Shown: positions 24,307 to 32,911, numbered from the stretch's first letter. The stretch is DNA of 64,000 nt from an uncultured Flavobacteriales bacterium (GCA_943789505.1 CALSUJ010000001.1:868001-932000), one strand, 5' to 3'. Numbers and translations: made by a program. Notes: a model not told the origin generated them from the sequence alone.

Positions 24307-24762
24307 TTATTTTTTAATATTCATTTCATAAATAGATATCCATTTTTTCGCGCTAATTTTTTTCATTAATTGTCCAATGAGTTTATAGGGAATTTGATCC
24401 AATTTTTTGAAACGGATACAACTTTTTCCCATATCTAATTTTTGATTACTGTGCTTAGGATATTCTGACACGAACCATTCCAAAAGTTTTGGATCTGAAT
24501 AGATACCCATGTGGTAAAAATTAATTGAATTCTTTTGTGAAGCAATTCCAGCAAACGGCAATGGTTCTAATGGCTTGCAATGGTATCCTGCAGGATAAAC
24601 TGAATGAGGAATAACGTAACCCAAACCGCCGTAACTAATAGCTGCTTCAAAATCTTTAGGCAAGTTTTGCATAATGACATCATGCAAATTATTAAATGGT
24701 TCTATCCTTTCCTCAGGTAGGTTGGATAAAATATCTTGTACTGTTTTTCCCGTTGCTTTCAT
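24307..24762 (-). CDS. DUF1801 domain-containing protein
   Basis: 151 residues, cytosolic. The sequence KTVQDILSNLPEERIEPFNNLHDVIMQNLPKDFEAAISYGGLGYVIPHSVYP, the SINFYHMGIYSDP segment and the late GKSCIRFKKLDQIPYKLIGQLMKK match DUF1801 (YdhG-like), a small alpha/beta fold found singly or fused to regulators. Its molecular role is unknown. It stands alone, with a partial module B copy upstream at 24799, and is transcribed on its own. Confidence 0.85.
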   Translation of the reverse strand: MKATGKTVQDILSNLPEERIEPFNNLHDVIMQNLPKDFEAAISYGGLGYVIPHSVYPAGYHCKPLEPLPFAGIASQKNSINFYHMGIYSDPKLLEWFVSEYPKHSNQKLDMGKSCIRFKKLDQIPYKLIGQLMKKISAKKWISIYEMNIKK

Positions 24763-24798
24763 TTTTTTGAATTTCCTTTTGCTTGGTACTTAATAATG

Positions 24799-24875
24799 AC
24801 TGCTAACCAATATACTAAATCAAATTTAATAAATGGATTTGATTACCTGAGTAAACCGATATTTTATAAAATAAT
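24799..24875 (+). repeat. Module B/C repeat, copy 7 (partial)
   Basis: Begins at TGCTAACCAATATACTAAAT (the GCTAATCAATCTACTAAA part), then CAAATTTAATAAATGGATTT and GATTACCTGAGTAA, then ATATTTTATAAAATAA. It abuts the stop codon of the next minus-strand gene. Confidence 0.7.
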
Positions 24876-25849
24876 TATTCTATAACTATTCTTTTCTCAA
24901 TTATACCGCCTTCATAAATGAAGAACAAGGTTTTATTACTATTTATAGATGTTTCCCTTCCTGAAACATCAACAACTTTCATTAGCTTCTTTTTAGAAGA
25001 GTTACTCTCTAATATTGAAGTAACACTACCCATTTTAGCCCAATTTCCTAATAATGGATCCCATATCCAGGTTACACAACATGTATAATAACCAGCAGCA
25101 TCTGCATATGTAATACATACATTATTGGTGTCTAATGCAATTCCATATTGACAATAATGAGTATTGGTCATACTGTCTTCTGCAATTGTAAGACCATTAT
25201 TGAGTGTAGTACTCCAGTATTCAATAATTGTATTAATATTATTTACTGCCGCTGTGAATGCATACTGAGATCCTGAAATAGTCATTGAATCACAAAGATT
25301 AGATGCAGCGCTAACACAATTAGATTGACAAGCAGCTAAAGATGTGTATTGTCCGAGACCAGTTCCAGGATCATAACATCCAAGCATATTTGGATTACAA
25401 TCCCAAGAAGGTGTTGGTGTACCACAAAGAGATTGACACGCAACCATAGATGTGTATTGTCCCAAACCAGTTCCAGGATCATAACATCCAAGCAAATTTG
25501 GACTACAATCCCAAGAAGCAACAGCATTTCCTGGAATTGACCAACTACTTCCATTCCAAAAATAAATAATACAACATACAGTATTCATTGTATAAAGACA
25601 AGTGGTAATTGTATCGTAAGGCGCACCAGAAGGTGAAATATTGTATACACTATGCATATTCCATGAGCTATCCTGCCCTAATATTGTTCCATCTGAAGCA
25701 GTTGTTTCCCAAAAATCAATAATTCCTACAGATGTGAGTGTTAATTGATATTGTGAGCCAGAAACAGTTAATGAATCACAAGGTGATTGTGCCTGAACAT
25801 ATAAAAGAGTAAATGATGTTAGTGTTAATAATAATAATAACTTTTTCAT
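24875..25849 (-). CDS. Secreted protein with two Cys-Asp-Pro-Gly repeats and short T9SS-like tail
   Basis: 324 residues with a signal peptide (1-20, ending VQAQS). Two near-identical repeats of about 36 residues (SWDCSPNLLGCYDPGTGLGQ and SWDCNPNMLGCYDPGTGLGQ, each closed by a CQSxC pair) occupy about residues 126-180. A similar single copy lies in the 12154 protein. Regions before and after are paired beta-rich segments beginning CDSLTVSGSQY and CDSMTISGSQY, so the protein is a duplication. The last 40 residues (KLMKVVDVSGRETS ... LFFIYEGGIIEKRIVIE) are the shared short tail. Probably exported by T9SS; ligand unknown. Confidence 0.8.
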   Translation of the reverse strand: MKKLLLLLTLTSFTLLYVQAQSPCDSLTVSGSQYQLTLTSVGIIDFWETTASDGTILGQDSSWNMHSVYNISPSGAPYDTITTCLYTMNTVCCIIYFWNGSSWSIPGNAVASWDCSPNLLGCYDPGTGLGQYTSMVACQSLCGTPTPSWDCNPNMLGCYDPGTGLGQYTSLAACQSNCVSAASNLCDSMTISGSQYAFTAAVNNINTIIEYWSTTLNNGLTIAEDSMTNTHYCQYGIALDTNNVCITYADAAGYYTCCVTWIWDPLLGNWAKMGSVTSILESNSSKKKLMKVVDVSGRETSINSNKTLFFIYEGGIIEKRIVIE

Positions 25850-26030
25850 AATTTTACGGTTTAGATTAATTTAGATATTTTTTAGTTATCAAATCGATTT
25901 ACACTTCAAAAATATATAATTTCTTGCAATTTATAACATATTTTTGAATTACATATTACGTATTCAAGAAATTCATGCCAATGCTTATATCTAGCAATAG
26001 TCTTACATATCCAAAGTAAAATGCCTATGA

Positions 26031-26100
26031 AAAAAGTTCGAACTTAGGATAGAGAGGCTCACCTAAAAATAAACCTATTAACTTTAGTAGGTTTTTATTT
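26031..26100 (+). repeat. Module A repeat, copy 8
   Basis: AAAAAAGTTCGAACTTAGGA, TAGAGAGGCTCACCTAAAAA, then a hairpin AAACCTATTA-ACTT-TAGTAGGTTT and a T run. The stem sequence differs from other copies but still pairs (with one G-U). It ends just before the stop of the nudix gene. Confidence 0.85.
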
Positions 26101-26109
26101 ATTCAATAA

Positions 26110-26577
26110 TTATTCTAACAACTCTTTAATAGTTCTAAAAGAATTATTTAGCTTTTCAGCTATCTGCTCTTTATCAACCCAAACAACTTCTGTTATTCCT
26201 TCTTCAATTTGCGGTTCCAAGCTACATTTAGAATCAGTATGCATAGAAAACCAATAAGTACGTTTAAGTATTTTTATTCCATTTATTTCATAAGTATGGT
26301 AGGTATCTTGTAAAGCATTTATAATTCTTAGACCTGAAACCCCACACTCTTCTTGGACTTCACGAATTGCACACTCTTTTATATTTTCATTCTGTTCCAA
26401 TTTCCCTTTTGGCAAATCCCATTTATTATTTCTGAAAATCATAAGTAATTGACATTCATTATTATAAACAATTCCTCCTGCAGCTTCAATTAATGAATAA
26501 TCAGCACAGAAAATCTCCCAATTATCAATTATAATTTTTGGCTCATTATTAATGTAAACTTTATATTTTTGCGGCAT
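26110..26577 (-). CDS. NUDIX hydrolase
   Basis: 155 residues from the chosen start at 26577 (MPQKYKVYINN), which matches the usual N-terminus of this Bacteroidota group; an upstream extension of 26 codons lies in antisense to pyrE and is rejected. The Nudix box is visible as GKLEQNENIKECAIREVQEECGV, so it should hydrolyse a nucleoside diphosphate-linked substrate, with Mg2+. Substrate unknown. Its start codon shares two bases with pyrE on the other strand (CATG at 26575-26578), an extreme divergent arrangement. Confidence 0.88.
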   Translation of the reverse strand: MPQKYKVYINNEPKIIIDNWEIFCADYSLIEAAGGIVYNNECQLLMIFRNNKWDLPKGKLEQNENIKECAIREVQEECGVSGLRIINALQDTYHTYEINGIKILKRTYWFSMHTDSKCSLEPQIEEGITEVVWVDKEQIAEKLNNSFRTIKELLE

Positions 26578-27217
26578 GATATATGATATTGATATTGCTA
26601 AACAAGTTTCTAAATCTTTATTGCAAATAAACGCAATTATTTTAAAACCTAACAATCCATTTATTTGGGCAGCAGGTTGGAACTCTCCAATTTACTGTGA
26701 TAACCGAAAAACGCTATCATACCCTGAAATAAGAAATTACATAAAACAAGGATTGTCCGCTATTGTTAAAAATTATTATAAAGGAGCCAATATAATTGCT
26801 GGGGTAGCAACAGCCGGAATCCCTCATGGAGCTTTAGTTGCTGAAGAGTTAGGTCTACCGTTTATCTATGTTAGAGCTAAAGCAAAAGAACACGGAAAAC
26901 AAAACCAGATAGAAGGTTATTTTGAACAAGGGCAATCAGTCGTTTTAGTTGAGGACTTGATAAGTAGTGGGAAAAGCAGCTTGGATGCTGCAGCCGTTTT
27001 AAAAGAAGCAGGAATGCATGTTAAAGGAATGGTTTCAATATTCACTTACGGCTTTGATGCAGCAACTGAAAATTTTAAAAATGCCGATTGTGAGTATGTA
27101 TCTTTATGCGACTACAACACCTTATTACCACAAGCAATAGAATCACAATATATTGAAGAATCAGATTTAGCTATCCTGAAACAGTGGAGAGAAAATCCAT
27201 CAATTTGGAAAAAATAA
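26576..27217 (+). CDS. pyrE: Orotate phosphoribosyltransferase
   Basis: 213 residues, normal for PyrE. It converts orotate plus PRPP to OMP in pyrimidine synthesis. Visible are the substrate segment NPFIWAAGWNSPIYCDNRKTLSYPEIR (about 24-50), the loop YVRAKAKEHGKQNQIEG and the PRPP-binding motif VVLVEDLISSGKSSLDAA (about 122-138). The start MIYDIDIAKQ agrees with the family, so its promoter must lie inside the nudix gene. The SRPBCC gene follows 4 bases later and is probably co-transcribed. Confidence 0.95.
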   Translation: MIYDIDIAKQVSKSLLQINAIILKPNNPFIWAAGWNSPIYCDNRKTLSYPEIRNYIKQGLSAIVKNYYKGANIIAGVATAGIPHGALVAEELGLPFIYVRAKAKEHGKQNQIEGYFEQGQSVVLVEDLISSGKSSLDAAAVLKEAGMHVKGMVSIFTYGFDAATENFKNADCEYVSLCDYNTLLPQAIESQYIEESDLAILKQWRENPSIWKK

Positions 27218-27221
27218 AAAT

Positions 27222-27611
27222 ATGGCAACATTTACATCACCAGAAGTAATCGTAAACAGAAGTGCTGAAGATTTATTTGTTAAAATTGGAGATCTTAACA
27301 ACCTAAAAGAGATAATGCCTTCCTCTATTAAGAATTTTGAAAGTACTGAAACAACTTGTTCATTTAAAATGAAAGGAATGCCAGCCCTTAATTTAGAATT
27401 AGGAGAGAAAACTCCCTTTTCTAAAATTTCCTTAACAGCCAAAGGAAGTCAAGTGCCTTTTTCTTTGGATTGTTTTATTACTGAAAAAGGAAATCAATGT
27501 CAAGCCCGTTTGGAAATAAATGCTGAGCTAAATATGATGATGAAAATGATGGTTGAAAAACCATTAACACAGTTTTTGGATGTACTATCAAGTAAAATGG
27601 AGCAATTCTAA
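27222..27611 (+). CDS. SRPBCC family protein
   Basis: 129 residues matching the Bet v1/START-like SRPBCC fold by pattern: an N-terminal strand (FTSPEVIVNRSAEDLFVKIGDLNNLKEIMP), alternating beta strands and a C-terminal amphipathic helix (MMKMMVEKPLTQFLDVLSSKMEQF). Such proteins bind lipids or other hydrophobic ligands; the ligand here is unknown. It follows pyrE by 4 bases and overlaps the convergent birA gene by 4 bases at the stop codons. This order (pyrE, SRPBCC, birA) is common in Flavobacteriales. Confidence 0.85.
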   Translation: MATFTSPEVIVNRSAEDLFVKIGDLNNLKEIMPSSIKNFESTETTCSFKMKGMPALNLELGEKTPFSKISLTAKGSQVPFSLDCFITEKGNQCQARLEINAELNMMMKMMVEKPLTQFLDVLSSKMEQF

Positions 27612-28336
27612 AATAAATATTTTACTTGCTGATTCTCAAATGCAGTAATGCTATCGTCTTCAAACTGAATAAGTAATTTTCCACTTTCACTTACTCCTTT
27701 TATTATTCCCATAAACTGCTTATTATCACTTTCAAAAGCTGCTGGTGTATCTTTTAGAAATAAGGCTTTCAAATATTCATTTGTCTGATTTTCACCCTTT
27801 TTTAAGCGAATCAATCGTGTGGATAGAAAACTTAAGAATTGCTCTTGTATTTGTAAAACTTCATATTCTTTATTTAGCTGCAACCTTAATGAAGTAGCCT
27901 TAGGGAAATAGGGCTTAAACACAAGCTGATTTACATTAAAACCTAGTCCAATTACTGAATGAGTAATGTAATTTCCTAGTAATTTATTTTGCATCAATAT
28001 GCCAGCAATTTTTTGCTTATTTACCAAAATATCATTTGGCCATTTTATTACAGCCTCAATACCTAAACTTTTAAGCAAATCGCACACTGACAAAGCAGTT
28101 ATTTTGCTAATTAAGGATTGCTCATCAAGTTTTAATTTAGGTTCAATAACAACTGATAGCAATAGATTTTCGTTTGCATTGCTTTCCCAAGCCTTTCCTC
28201 TTTGCCCATTTCCACCACTTTGAAAATTGGCAGTAACTACTAATCCTTCTTTAAAAACTAGTGAATCTTTCAAACTTAACGTATAATCGTTTGTTGAATT
28301 TATGGTTTCTAATTTTATGTGATTTATAGCAAACAA
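27608..28336 (-). CDS. birA: Biotin--[acetyl-CoA-carboxylase] ligase
   Basis: 242 residues, the short type without an N-terminal DNA-binding domain. It makes biotinoyl-AMP and attaches biotin to carboxylase lysines. Motifs: SGGNGQRGKAWES (biotin/ATP loop, about 41-53), LLLSVVIEP, VIKWPNDILVNKQKIAGIL (about 96-114) and GLGFNVN. It is convergent with the SRPBCC gene and divergent from rsfS, with 70 bases between the latter two starts. Confidence 0.93.
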   Translation of the reverse strand: MFAINHIKLETINSTNDYTLSLKDSLVFKEGLVVTANFQSGGNGQRGKAWESNANENLLLSVVIEPKLKLDEQSLISKITALSVCDLLKSLGIEAVIKWPNDILVNKQKIAGILMQNKLLGNYITHSVIGLGFNVNQLVFKPYFPKATSLRLQLNKEYEVLQIQEQFLSFLSTRLIRLKKGENQTNEYLKALFLKDTPAAFESDNKQFMGIIKGVSESGKLLIQFEDDSITAFENQQVKYLF

Positions 28337-28375
28337 AGCAGCCTAATTTTTTAGAAATTATTAGTTAAAATAATG

Positions 28376-28383
28376 TATTTTCG
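28376..28383 (+). promoter_or_regulatory. Candidate -7 element of rsfS
   Basis: TATTTTCG is one base off the Bacteroidota -7 consensus TAnnTTTG, 24 bases before the ATG at 28407, followed by CAG. It lies in the only spacer available between birA and rsfS. Confidence 0.4.
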
Positions 28384-28406
28384 CAGACGCAAATCTAAAA
28401 ATAAAT

Positions 28407-28772
28407 ATGGCTAAAAAAATTGATGAAACAAATATTCTATTAGAAAACATAATAGATGCAATAAAAGATGTAAAGGGACTAGAAATTGTTTCCTTGGATT
28501 TAAGAAAGTTAGACTCTGCAATAAGTAAATATTTTGTTATTTGTACAGGTACTTCAAGCACTCATGTTAACGCAATTGAAGGAAGTATTAAAAAAACAAT
28601 TTCAAAGGACTTAGGCGAAAAGCCATTCCATACTGAAGGAAATAGAGTTGGAGAGTGGATATTAATGGATTACTCAGATATAATCGTACACATTTTTCAA
28701 GAAAAAACAAGAGCTTTTTATAATATTGAGGACTTTTGGGGTGATGCAGAATTTAAAAATTACAAAGAATAA
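28407..28772 (+). CDS. rsfS: Ribosome silencing factor RsfS
   Basis: 121 residues, normal length. RsfS binds uL14 on the large ribosomal subunit and blocks subunit joining under starvation. Recognised by ISKYFVICTGTSSTHVNAIEGSI (about 44-66), GNRVGEWILMDYSDIIVHIFQEKTRAFYNIEDFWGDAE (about 79-116). Followed by ftsH 12 bases downstream and by cdsA and psd, the usual Bacteroidota order, so it starts this operon. Confidence 0.94.
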   Translation: MAKKIDETNILLENIIDAIKDVKGLEIVSLDLRKLDSAISKYFVICTGTSSTHVNAIEGSIKKTISKDLGEKPFHTEGNRVGEWILMDYSDIIVHIFQEKTRAFYNIEDFWGDAEFKNYKE

Positions 28773-28784
28773 AAGAATTTAAAA

Positions 28785-30860
28785 ATGGATAAAAAAAAGA
28801 AATCAAATTTACCAAACGGGTTAAAAGGATTTAAATTCAAAATCTACTGGTTGTACGCAATCATATTTGTGTTTTTTATTGGGTTGCAATTCATAGGTAC
28901 TGAAGTAACTAAGCCTACTAATTGGCAGGAATTCAACCGAACAATGTTACAAGACGGTAAGGTTGACAAAGTAGTGATTGTAAATAAAGATAAGGCCTAC
29001 ATATATATTAAAAAAGAATTTTTATCAGAAGAACAGTTTAAGAAAGTAGGAAAGAAAGCTTTTGGTGATGCACCAAATTTAGGTCCTCATTTTTACTTTG
29101 AAATCGGTTCGGTAGAAACCTTTAGTAATGATTTAAAAGATGCACAAATAGCATTTGACAATGAGGATAAGATATCCCCACTCTATGAAACACAAAAAGA
29201 TGTATTTGGAGATGTTTTAGGCTGGATTTTACCTTTAGCTTTCTTTGTTTTTATTTGGTTATTCATTATGAAAAAAATGGGTGGTGGTGCTGGTGGTGCT
29301 GGTGGACAAATATTTAATATAGGAAAAACTCAAGGTAAATTAGTAGACAAAGAAGATATAAAAATAACTTTTGATGATGTTGCAGGATTAGAGGGTGCTA
29401 AAGAAGAAATTACTGAAATAGTTGACTTTTTAAAATCTCCAGAAAAATACACCAAATTAGGTGGTAAAATTCCTAGAGGTGCTATGCTTATTGGTCCTCC
29501 TGGTACAGGAAAAACATTGCTTGCCAAAGCAGTTGCTGGTGAGGCAAAGGTACCTTTCTTCTCTTTATCAGGTTCTGATTTTGTAGAAATGTTTGTTGGG
29601 GTTGGTGCAAGTAGAGTGCGTGATTTATTTAAGCAAGCAAAAGAAAAAGCTCCATCTATTATCTTTATTGATGAAATAGATGCCATTGGTCGTGCCAGAG
29701 GAAAAAATGCAATGACAGGAAGTAATGACGAAAGAGAAAATACACTAAATCAGTTATTAACTGAAATGGATGGTTTTGGTACAAATTCAGGAGTAATTGT
29801 AATGGGTGCTACTAACAGAGCTGATGTTTTAGACAAAGCTTTGACCAGAGCCGGAAGATTTGACAGACAAATATTTGTTGATTTACCGGACTTACTAGAA
29901 CGTAAAGCTATATTTGAAGTGCATTTAAAACCAATCAAATTGGCTGAAAGTATGGATGTTAATTTCTTGTCCAGACAAACTCCAGGTTTTTCAGGAGCTG
30001 ATATTGCCAATGTCTGTAATGAGGCTGCTCTTATTGCTGCCAGAGAATCCAAAAATGAAGTTGATAAGCAAGATTTTATTGATGCGGTTGATAGGATTAT
30101 AGGTGGCTTAGAGAAAAAGTCAAAAATTATTTTTCCAGGAGAAAAGAAAACAATTGCTTATCATGAGGCAGGGCACGCAACTGTAAGTTGGATGTTAGAG
30201 TTCGCCTCTCCCCTTGTTAAAGTTACTATTGTACCCAGAGGAAAATCATTAGGTGCAGCATGGTACTTACCTGAAGAAAGACAATTGACTACTACCGAAC
30301 AAATGTTAGATGAAATTTGTGCTGCTATGGGTGGTAGAGCTGCTGAAGACGTATTCTTTGGTAAAATATCAACTGGAGCATTAAGCGACTTGGAAAAAGT
30401 GACTAAACAGGCTTATGCAATGGTAAGTATTTATGGCTTAAGCGAAAAAGTAGGAAATATCTCATATTACGACTCTTCAGGACAACAATCAGGATTTACA
30501 AAACCTTATTCTGAAGAAAGAGCCCAAACTATAGATAAAGAAGTTTCAAGAATTTTGGAAGAGCAATACCAAAAAGCAAAAGATATTTTAATCAAACATA
30601 AAGATAAAGTTGAAAAATTAGGAACTGAACTTTTAGAAAATGAAGTTATTTTTAAAGATGATTTAACTAAAATATTTGGAGATAGAAAATGGAAATCCTA
30701 TGAAGAAGAGCAACTCATTAAAATGGATCTAGAAAAAATTGAATCTGATAAATTAGCAAAAGCAGCAAAAAAAGTAAAAGCAGAAGAGAAGAAATCTAAA
30801 GCAGCAAAAGAGAATAAAACTAAAGAAACTGAAGAAAGTGTAAATGATAAAAGTTCTTAG
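28785..30860 (+). CDS. ftsH: ATP-dependent zinc metalloprotease FtsH
   Basis: 691 residues. Inner-membrane hexameric AAA protease that degrades misfolded membrane and regulatory proteins. Two membrane helices (about 16-36 and 147-165) flank a periplasmic domain. The AAA module has Walker A GPPGTGKT (about 236-243), Walker [12 protein letters not shown] and the pore loop [11 protein letters not shown]. The peptidase has HEAGH (about 460-464), the Zn2+ site. A Lys/Glu-rich tail of about 40 residues ends the protein. Its last 17 bases overlap the DUF2007 gene. Confidence 0.97.
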   Translation: MDKKKKSNLPNGLKGFKFKIYWLYAIIFVFFIGLQFIGTEVTKPTNWQEFNRTMLQDGKVDKVVIVNKDKAYIYIKKEFLSEEQFKKVGKKAFGDAPNLGPHFYFEIGSVETFSNDLKDAQIAFDNEDKISPLYETQKDVFGDVLGWILPLAFFVFIWLFIMKKMGGGAGGAGGQIFNIGKTQGKLVDKEDIKITFDDVAGLEGAKEEITEIVDFLKSPEKYTKLGGKIPRGAMLIGPPGTGKTLLAKAVAGEAKVPFFSLSGSDFVEMFVGVGASRVRDLFKQAKEKAPSIIFIDEIDAIGRARGKNAMTGSNDERENTLNQLLTEMDGFGTNSGVIVMGATNRADVLDKALTRAGRFDRQIFVDLPDLLERKAIFEVHLKPIKLAESMDVNFLSRQTPGFSGADIANVCNEAALIAARESKNEVDKQDFIDAVDRIIGGLEKKSKIIFPGEKKTIAYHEAGHATVSWMLEFASPLVKVTIVPRGKSLGAAWYLPEERQLTTTEQMLDEICAAMGGRAAEDVFFGKISTGALSDLEKVTKQAYAMVSIYGLSEKVGNISYYDSSGQQSGFTKPYSEERAQTIDKEVSRILEEQYQKAKDILIKHKDKVEKLGTELLENEVIFKDDLTKIFGDRKWKSYEEEQLIKMDLEKIESDKLAKAAKKVKAEEKKSKAAKENKTKETEESVNDKSS

Positions 30861-31050
30861 TACTGATAACCCAAATAAAGCTGCAATTGTAAAACAAATG
30901 CTAGAAGAAAATAACATTAAGGTTGTACTGCTTAATAAACAGGATTCTTCTTATTTAATGTTTGGTTTAGTTGATCTGTATGTACAGGAAGATCAGGTAG
31001 AAAAAACAGAGAATTTACTTAAAGAAATTAACAATGAACGAAACACTTAA
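30844..31050 (+). CDS. DUF2007 domain-containing protein
   Basis: 68 residues: [40 protein letters not shown] and VDLYVQEDQVEKTENLLKEI match DUF2007 (putative signal-transducing, ACT/P-II-like small fold). It overlaps ftsH by 17 bases and cdsA by 17 bases, so it is firmly inside the operon, and translation is probably coupled. The position between ftsH and cdsA is conserved in Bacteroidota. Function unknown. Confidence 0.85.
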   Translation: MIKVLSTDNPNKAAIVKQMLEENNIKVVLLNKQDSSYLMFGLVDLYVQEDQVEKTENLLKEINNERNT

Positions 31051-31675
31051 AAGAGCATTATCAGGATTTATTTATGTGCTTATCATGTGGTTCGGAACTT
31101 CTTTTTCTGAGTTATCATTCCATATTTTATTTCTAGTTTTAGGGATTATTTCAATTTATGAAATGTGGAAACTAAGAAAAGGTAAATCTAAAGTTTATGC
31201 TTTTGTATATGTACTACTACCATTTTTTCTGATTCATTTTTTCGGAAAGATAGAAAGTCTTAATTTTAATTCTGTATTTGACCCCTCTCTTATTTTGTTA
31301 ATGTTCATTCTTACTTGGACTTTTGACACCTTTGCCTATCTATTTGGTGTTCGCTTTGGAAAAACAAAAATTATGCCTTCTGTTTCACCTAAAAAATCAT
31401 GGGAAGGCTTTGCAGGCGGTTTTATTTTTACTGTTATTGCTTCTTTCATTACTACTCATTATTTCCTAGAAGTAGACAATAGTATTGCTTTAGCAATGAG
31501 CCTATTTTTACCTTTCACCGCTACAATTGGTGATTTTACGGAATCCTATTACAAACGACAAGCAGGTGTAAAAGATTCAGGGAACTTTATACCTGGGCAT
31601 GGAGGAATGCTCGACAGAATGGATGCTTTTATGATTACCATTCCAGTATTATACATTTACTTAAATATCATTTAA
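31034..31675 (+). CDS. cdsA: Phosphatidate cytidylyltransferase
   Basis: 213 residues with six or seven membrane helices. CdsA makes CDP-diacylglycerol from phosphatidate and CTP, the precursor of all phospholipids. The signature is present: SPKKSWEGFAGG and GDFTESYYKRQAGVKDSGNFIPGHGGMLDRMDA with its Asp/Lys residues. It is somewhat shorter than the 260-280 residues of Proteobacterial CdsA, missing N-terminal helices, as is usual in Bacteroidota. It precedes the Psd gene by 1 base; both belong to phospholipid synthesis. Confidence 0.93.
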   Translation: MNETLKRALSGFIYVLIMWFGTSFSELSFHILFLVLGIISIYEMWKLRKGKSKVYAFVYVLLPFFLIHFFGKIESLNFNSVFDPSLILLMFILTWTFDTFAYLFGVRFGKTKIMPSVSPKKSWEGFAGGFIFTVIASFITTHYFLEVDNSIALAMSLFLPFTATIGDFTESYYKRQAGVKDSGNFIPGHGGMLDRMDAFMITIPVLYIYLNII

Positions 31676-31676
31676 T

Positions 31677-32324
31677 ATGAAATTACACAAAGAAGGAAAC
31701 GCAACCCTAACAATTGAAATTTTAGCTTTTAGTTTATTTAACTACTTAGCCTACAATTATGCACCTGAATATGTAGCTTTTTTTACAACTGCAATCACAG
31801 GGTTTTTATTCATTATGACATTAAACTTTTTTCGCATTCCTAAGCGTGAGTTCGAAAGAAAAGAAGGAATTGTTTACGCTCCTTGTGATGGTAAAGTAGT
31901 GGTTATTGAAGAAACTGAAGAAACTGAGTTCTATAAGGATAAAAGAATACAAGTAAGTATTTTTATGTCGCCTTTAAATGTACACAACCAAGTATACCCT
32001 ATTTGTGGGCAGGTAAAGTATACAAAATACCATCCTGGTAAATTTTTGGTTGCTTGGCACCCAAAAGCGTCAACTGATAATGAAAGAAGCACTGTAGTAG
32101 TTGAAAATGATAAAATCTCTATTCTTTTTAGACAAATTGCAGGTGCAGTTGCTCGTAGGATTATGACTTACTCAAAAGAAAATGACAGAGCTAATGTAGC
32201 TGATGAATTCGGATTTATTAAGTTTGGATCGAGAGTAGATTTATTCTTCCCAATAGGAACAAAAATAAGCATACAATTAGAAGAAAAAGTAATTGGAGGA
32301 CAAAGTGTAATTGCTAGTTATTAG
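31677..32324 (+). CDS. psd: Phosphatidylserine decarboxylase family protein
   Basis: 215 residues, the short archaeal/Bacteroidota type. It decarboxylates phosphatidylserine to phosphatidylethanolamine on the inner membrane. Motifs: YAPCDGKVVVIEE, FMSPLNVHNQVYPICG, VQVWHPKAS-like segment, and FGFIKFGSRVDLFFP with the Gly-Ser self-cleavage site near residue 183 that creates the pyruvoyl prosthetic group. Two N-terminal helices (about 13-50). Last gene of the rsfS-ftsH-cdsA run. Confidence 0.93.
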   Translation: MKLHKEGNATLTIEILAFSLFNYLAYNYAPEYVAFFTTAITGFLFIMTLNFFRIPKREFERKEGIVYAPCDGKVVVIEETEETEFYKDKRIQVSIFMSPLNVHNQVYPICGQVKYTKYHPGKFLVAWHPKASTDNERSTVVVENDKISILFRQIAGAVARRIMTYSKENDRANVADEFGFIKFGSRVDLFFPIGTKISIQLEEKVIGGQSVIASY

Positions 32325-32352
32325 TTAAAGATATATATTAAAACTATTTTAC

Positions 32353-32360
32353 TATATTTG
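32353..32360 (+). promoter_or_regulatory. Candidate -7 promoter element of the Cys/Lys-repeat gene
   Basis: TATATTTG matches TAnnTTTG exactly and is followed by CC, 19 bases before the ATG at 32379. This suggests that the gene has its own promoter separate from the psd operon. Confidence 0.5.
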
Positions 32361-32378
32361 CCTAAATAAATTAAAAAA

Positions 32379-32894
32379 ATGAAAATGAAAAAAATATCAA
32401 TCGTACTTATAGCTGTATTCTTTATTGGAATCGCTAATGTAAATGCTCAATCTGATGTAACTACTGAAACTGTAGTAGCTGTTGAAGAGGTAACTGCTGA
32501 AGAAGGTGTAAAAACTTGTGCTAAATCAGGGAAAGTTTGTGATGCAACTTGTGAAAACAAGAAAAACGGAACTTGTTGTAAAGGTGAGAAAAAGAAATCT
32601 TGTTCTAAATCAGAAAAAGCTTCTTGCTCAAAAAGTAAAGCTAAATGCTCTAAATCAGAAAAAGCTTCTTGCTCAAAAAGTAAAGCTAAATGCTCTAAAT
32701 CAGAAAAAGCTTCTTGCTCAAAAAGTAAAGAAGGTTCATTTAACTTTGACAAGTCTAATAGCTATGGAGATGAAAAATCTTCTTGCAGTAAAGATGCAAA
32801 AAAAGGATGTTGCAAAACTAAAGAATCTTGTAATAAAGCAGATAAAAAGAAAGGATGTTGTAAAAAAGAAGCTACAGCAACATCTATCAAATAA
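32379..32894 (+). CDS. Exported Cys/Lys-rich repeat protein (metallothionein-like)
   Basis: 171 residues with a signal peptide (1-23, ending NVNAQ). The mature chain is dominated by Cys (about 24), Lys and Ser. Residues about 75-117 are 2.8 copies of a 15-residue repeat (CSKSEKASCSKSKAK); further CC pairs follow (CCKGEKKKSC, GCCKTKESC, GCCKKEA). No fold or enzyme motif is seen. The composition suggests metal binding or disulfide cross-linking outside the cytosol, but this is inference; I do not recognise a family beyond a generic Cys-rich type. It has its own -7 element and a strong terminator. Confidence 0.8.
   Translation: MKMKKISIVLIAVFFIGIANVNAQSDVTTETVVAVEEVTAEEGVKTCAKSGKVCDATCENKKNGTCCKGEKKKSCSKSEKASCSKSKAKCSKSEKASCSKSKAKCSKSEKASCSKSKEGSFNFDKSNSYGDEKSSCSKDAKKGCCKTKESCNKADKKKGCCKKEATATSIK
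32604..32730 (+). repeat. 45-bp tandem coding repeat (2.8 copies)
   Basis: Unit starts TCTAAATCAGAAAAAGCTTC and recurs at 32604, 32649 and 32694 without a single base change until the last 10 bases. Identity at DNA level implies recent duplication or active slippage. Confidence 0.92.
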
Positions 32895-32911
32895 ATATAA
32901 TTTAACATCAT

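Noticed and set aside
24307-24762. Regulatory protein of the secreted-protein cluster
   Set aside because: It is a DUF1801 protein; nothing links it to the neighbours beyond position.
26578-26655. Upstream extension of the nudix gene
   Set aside because: It is antisense to the start of pyrE and absent from the usual family N-terminus.
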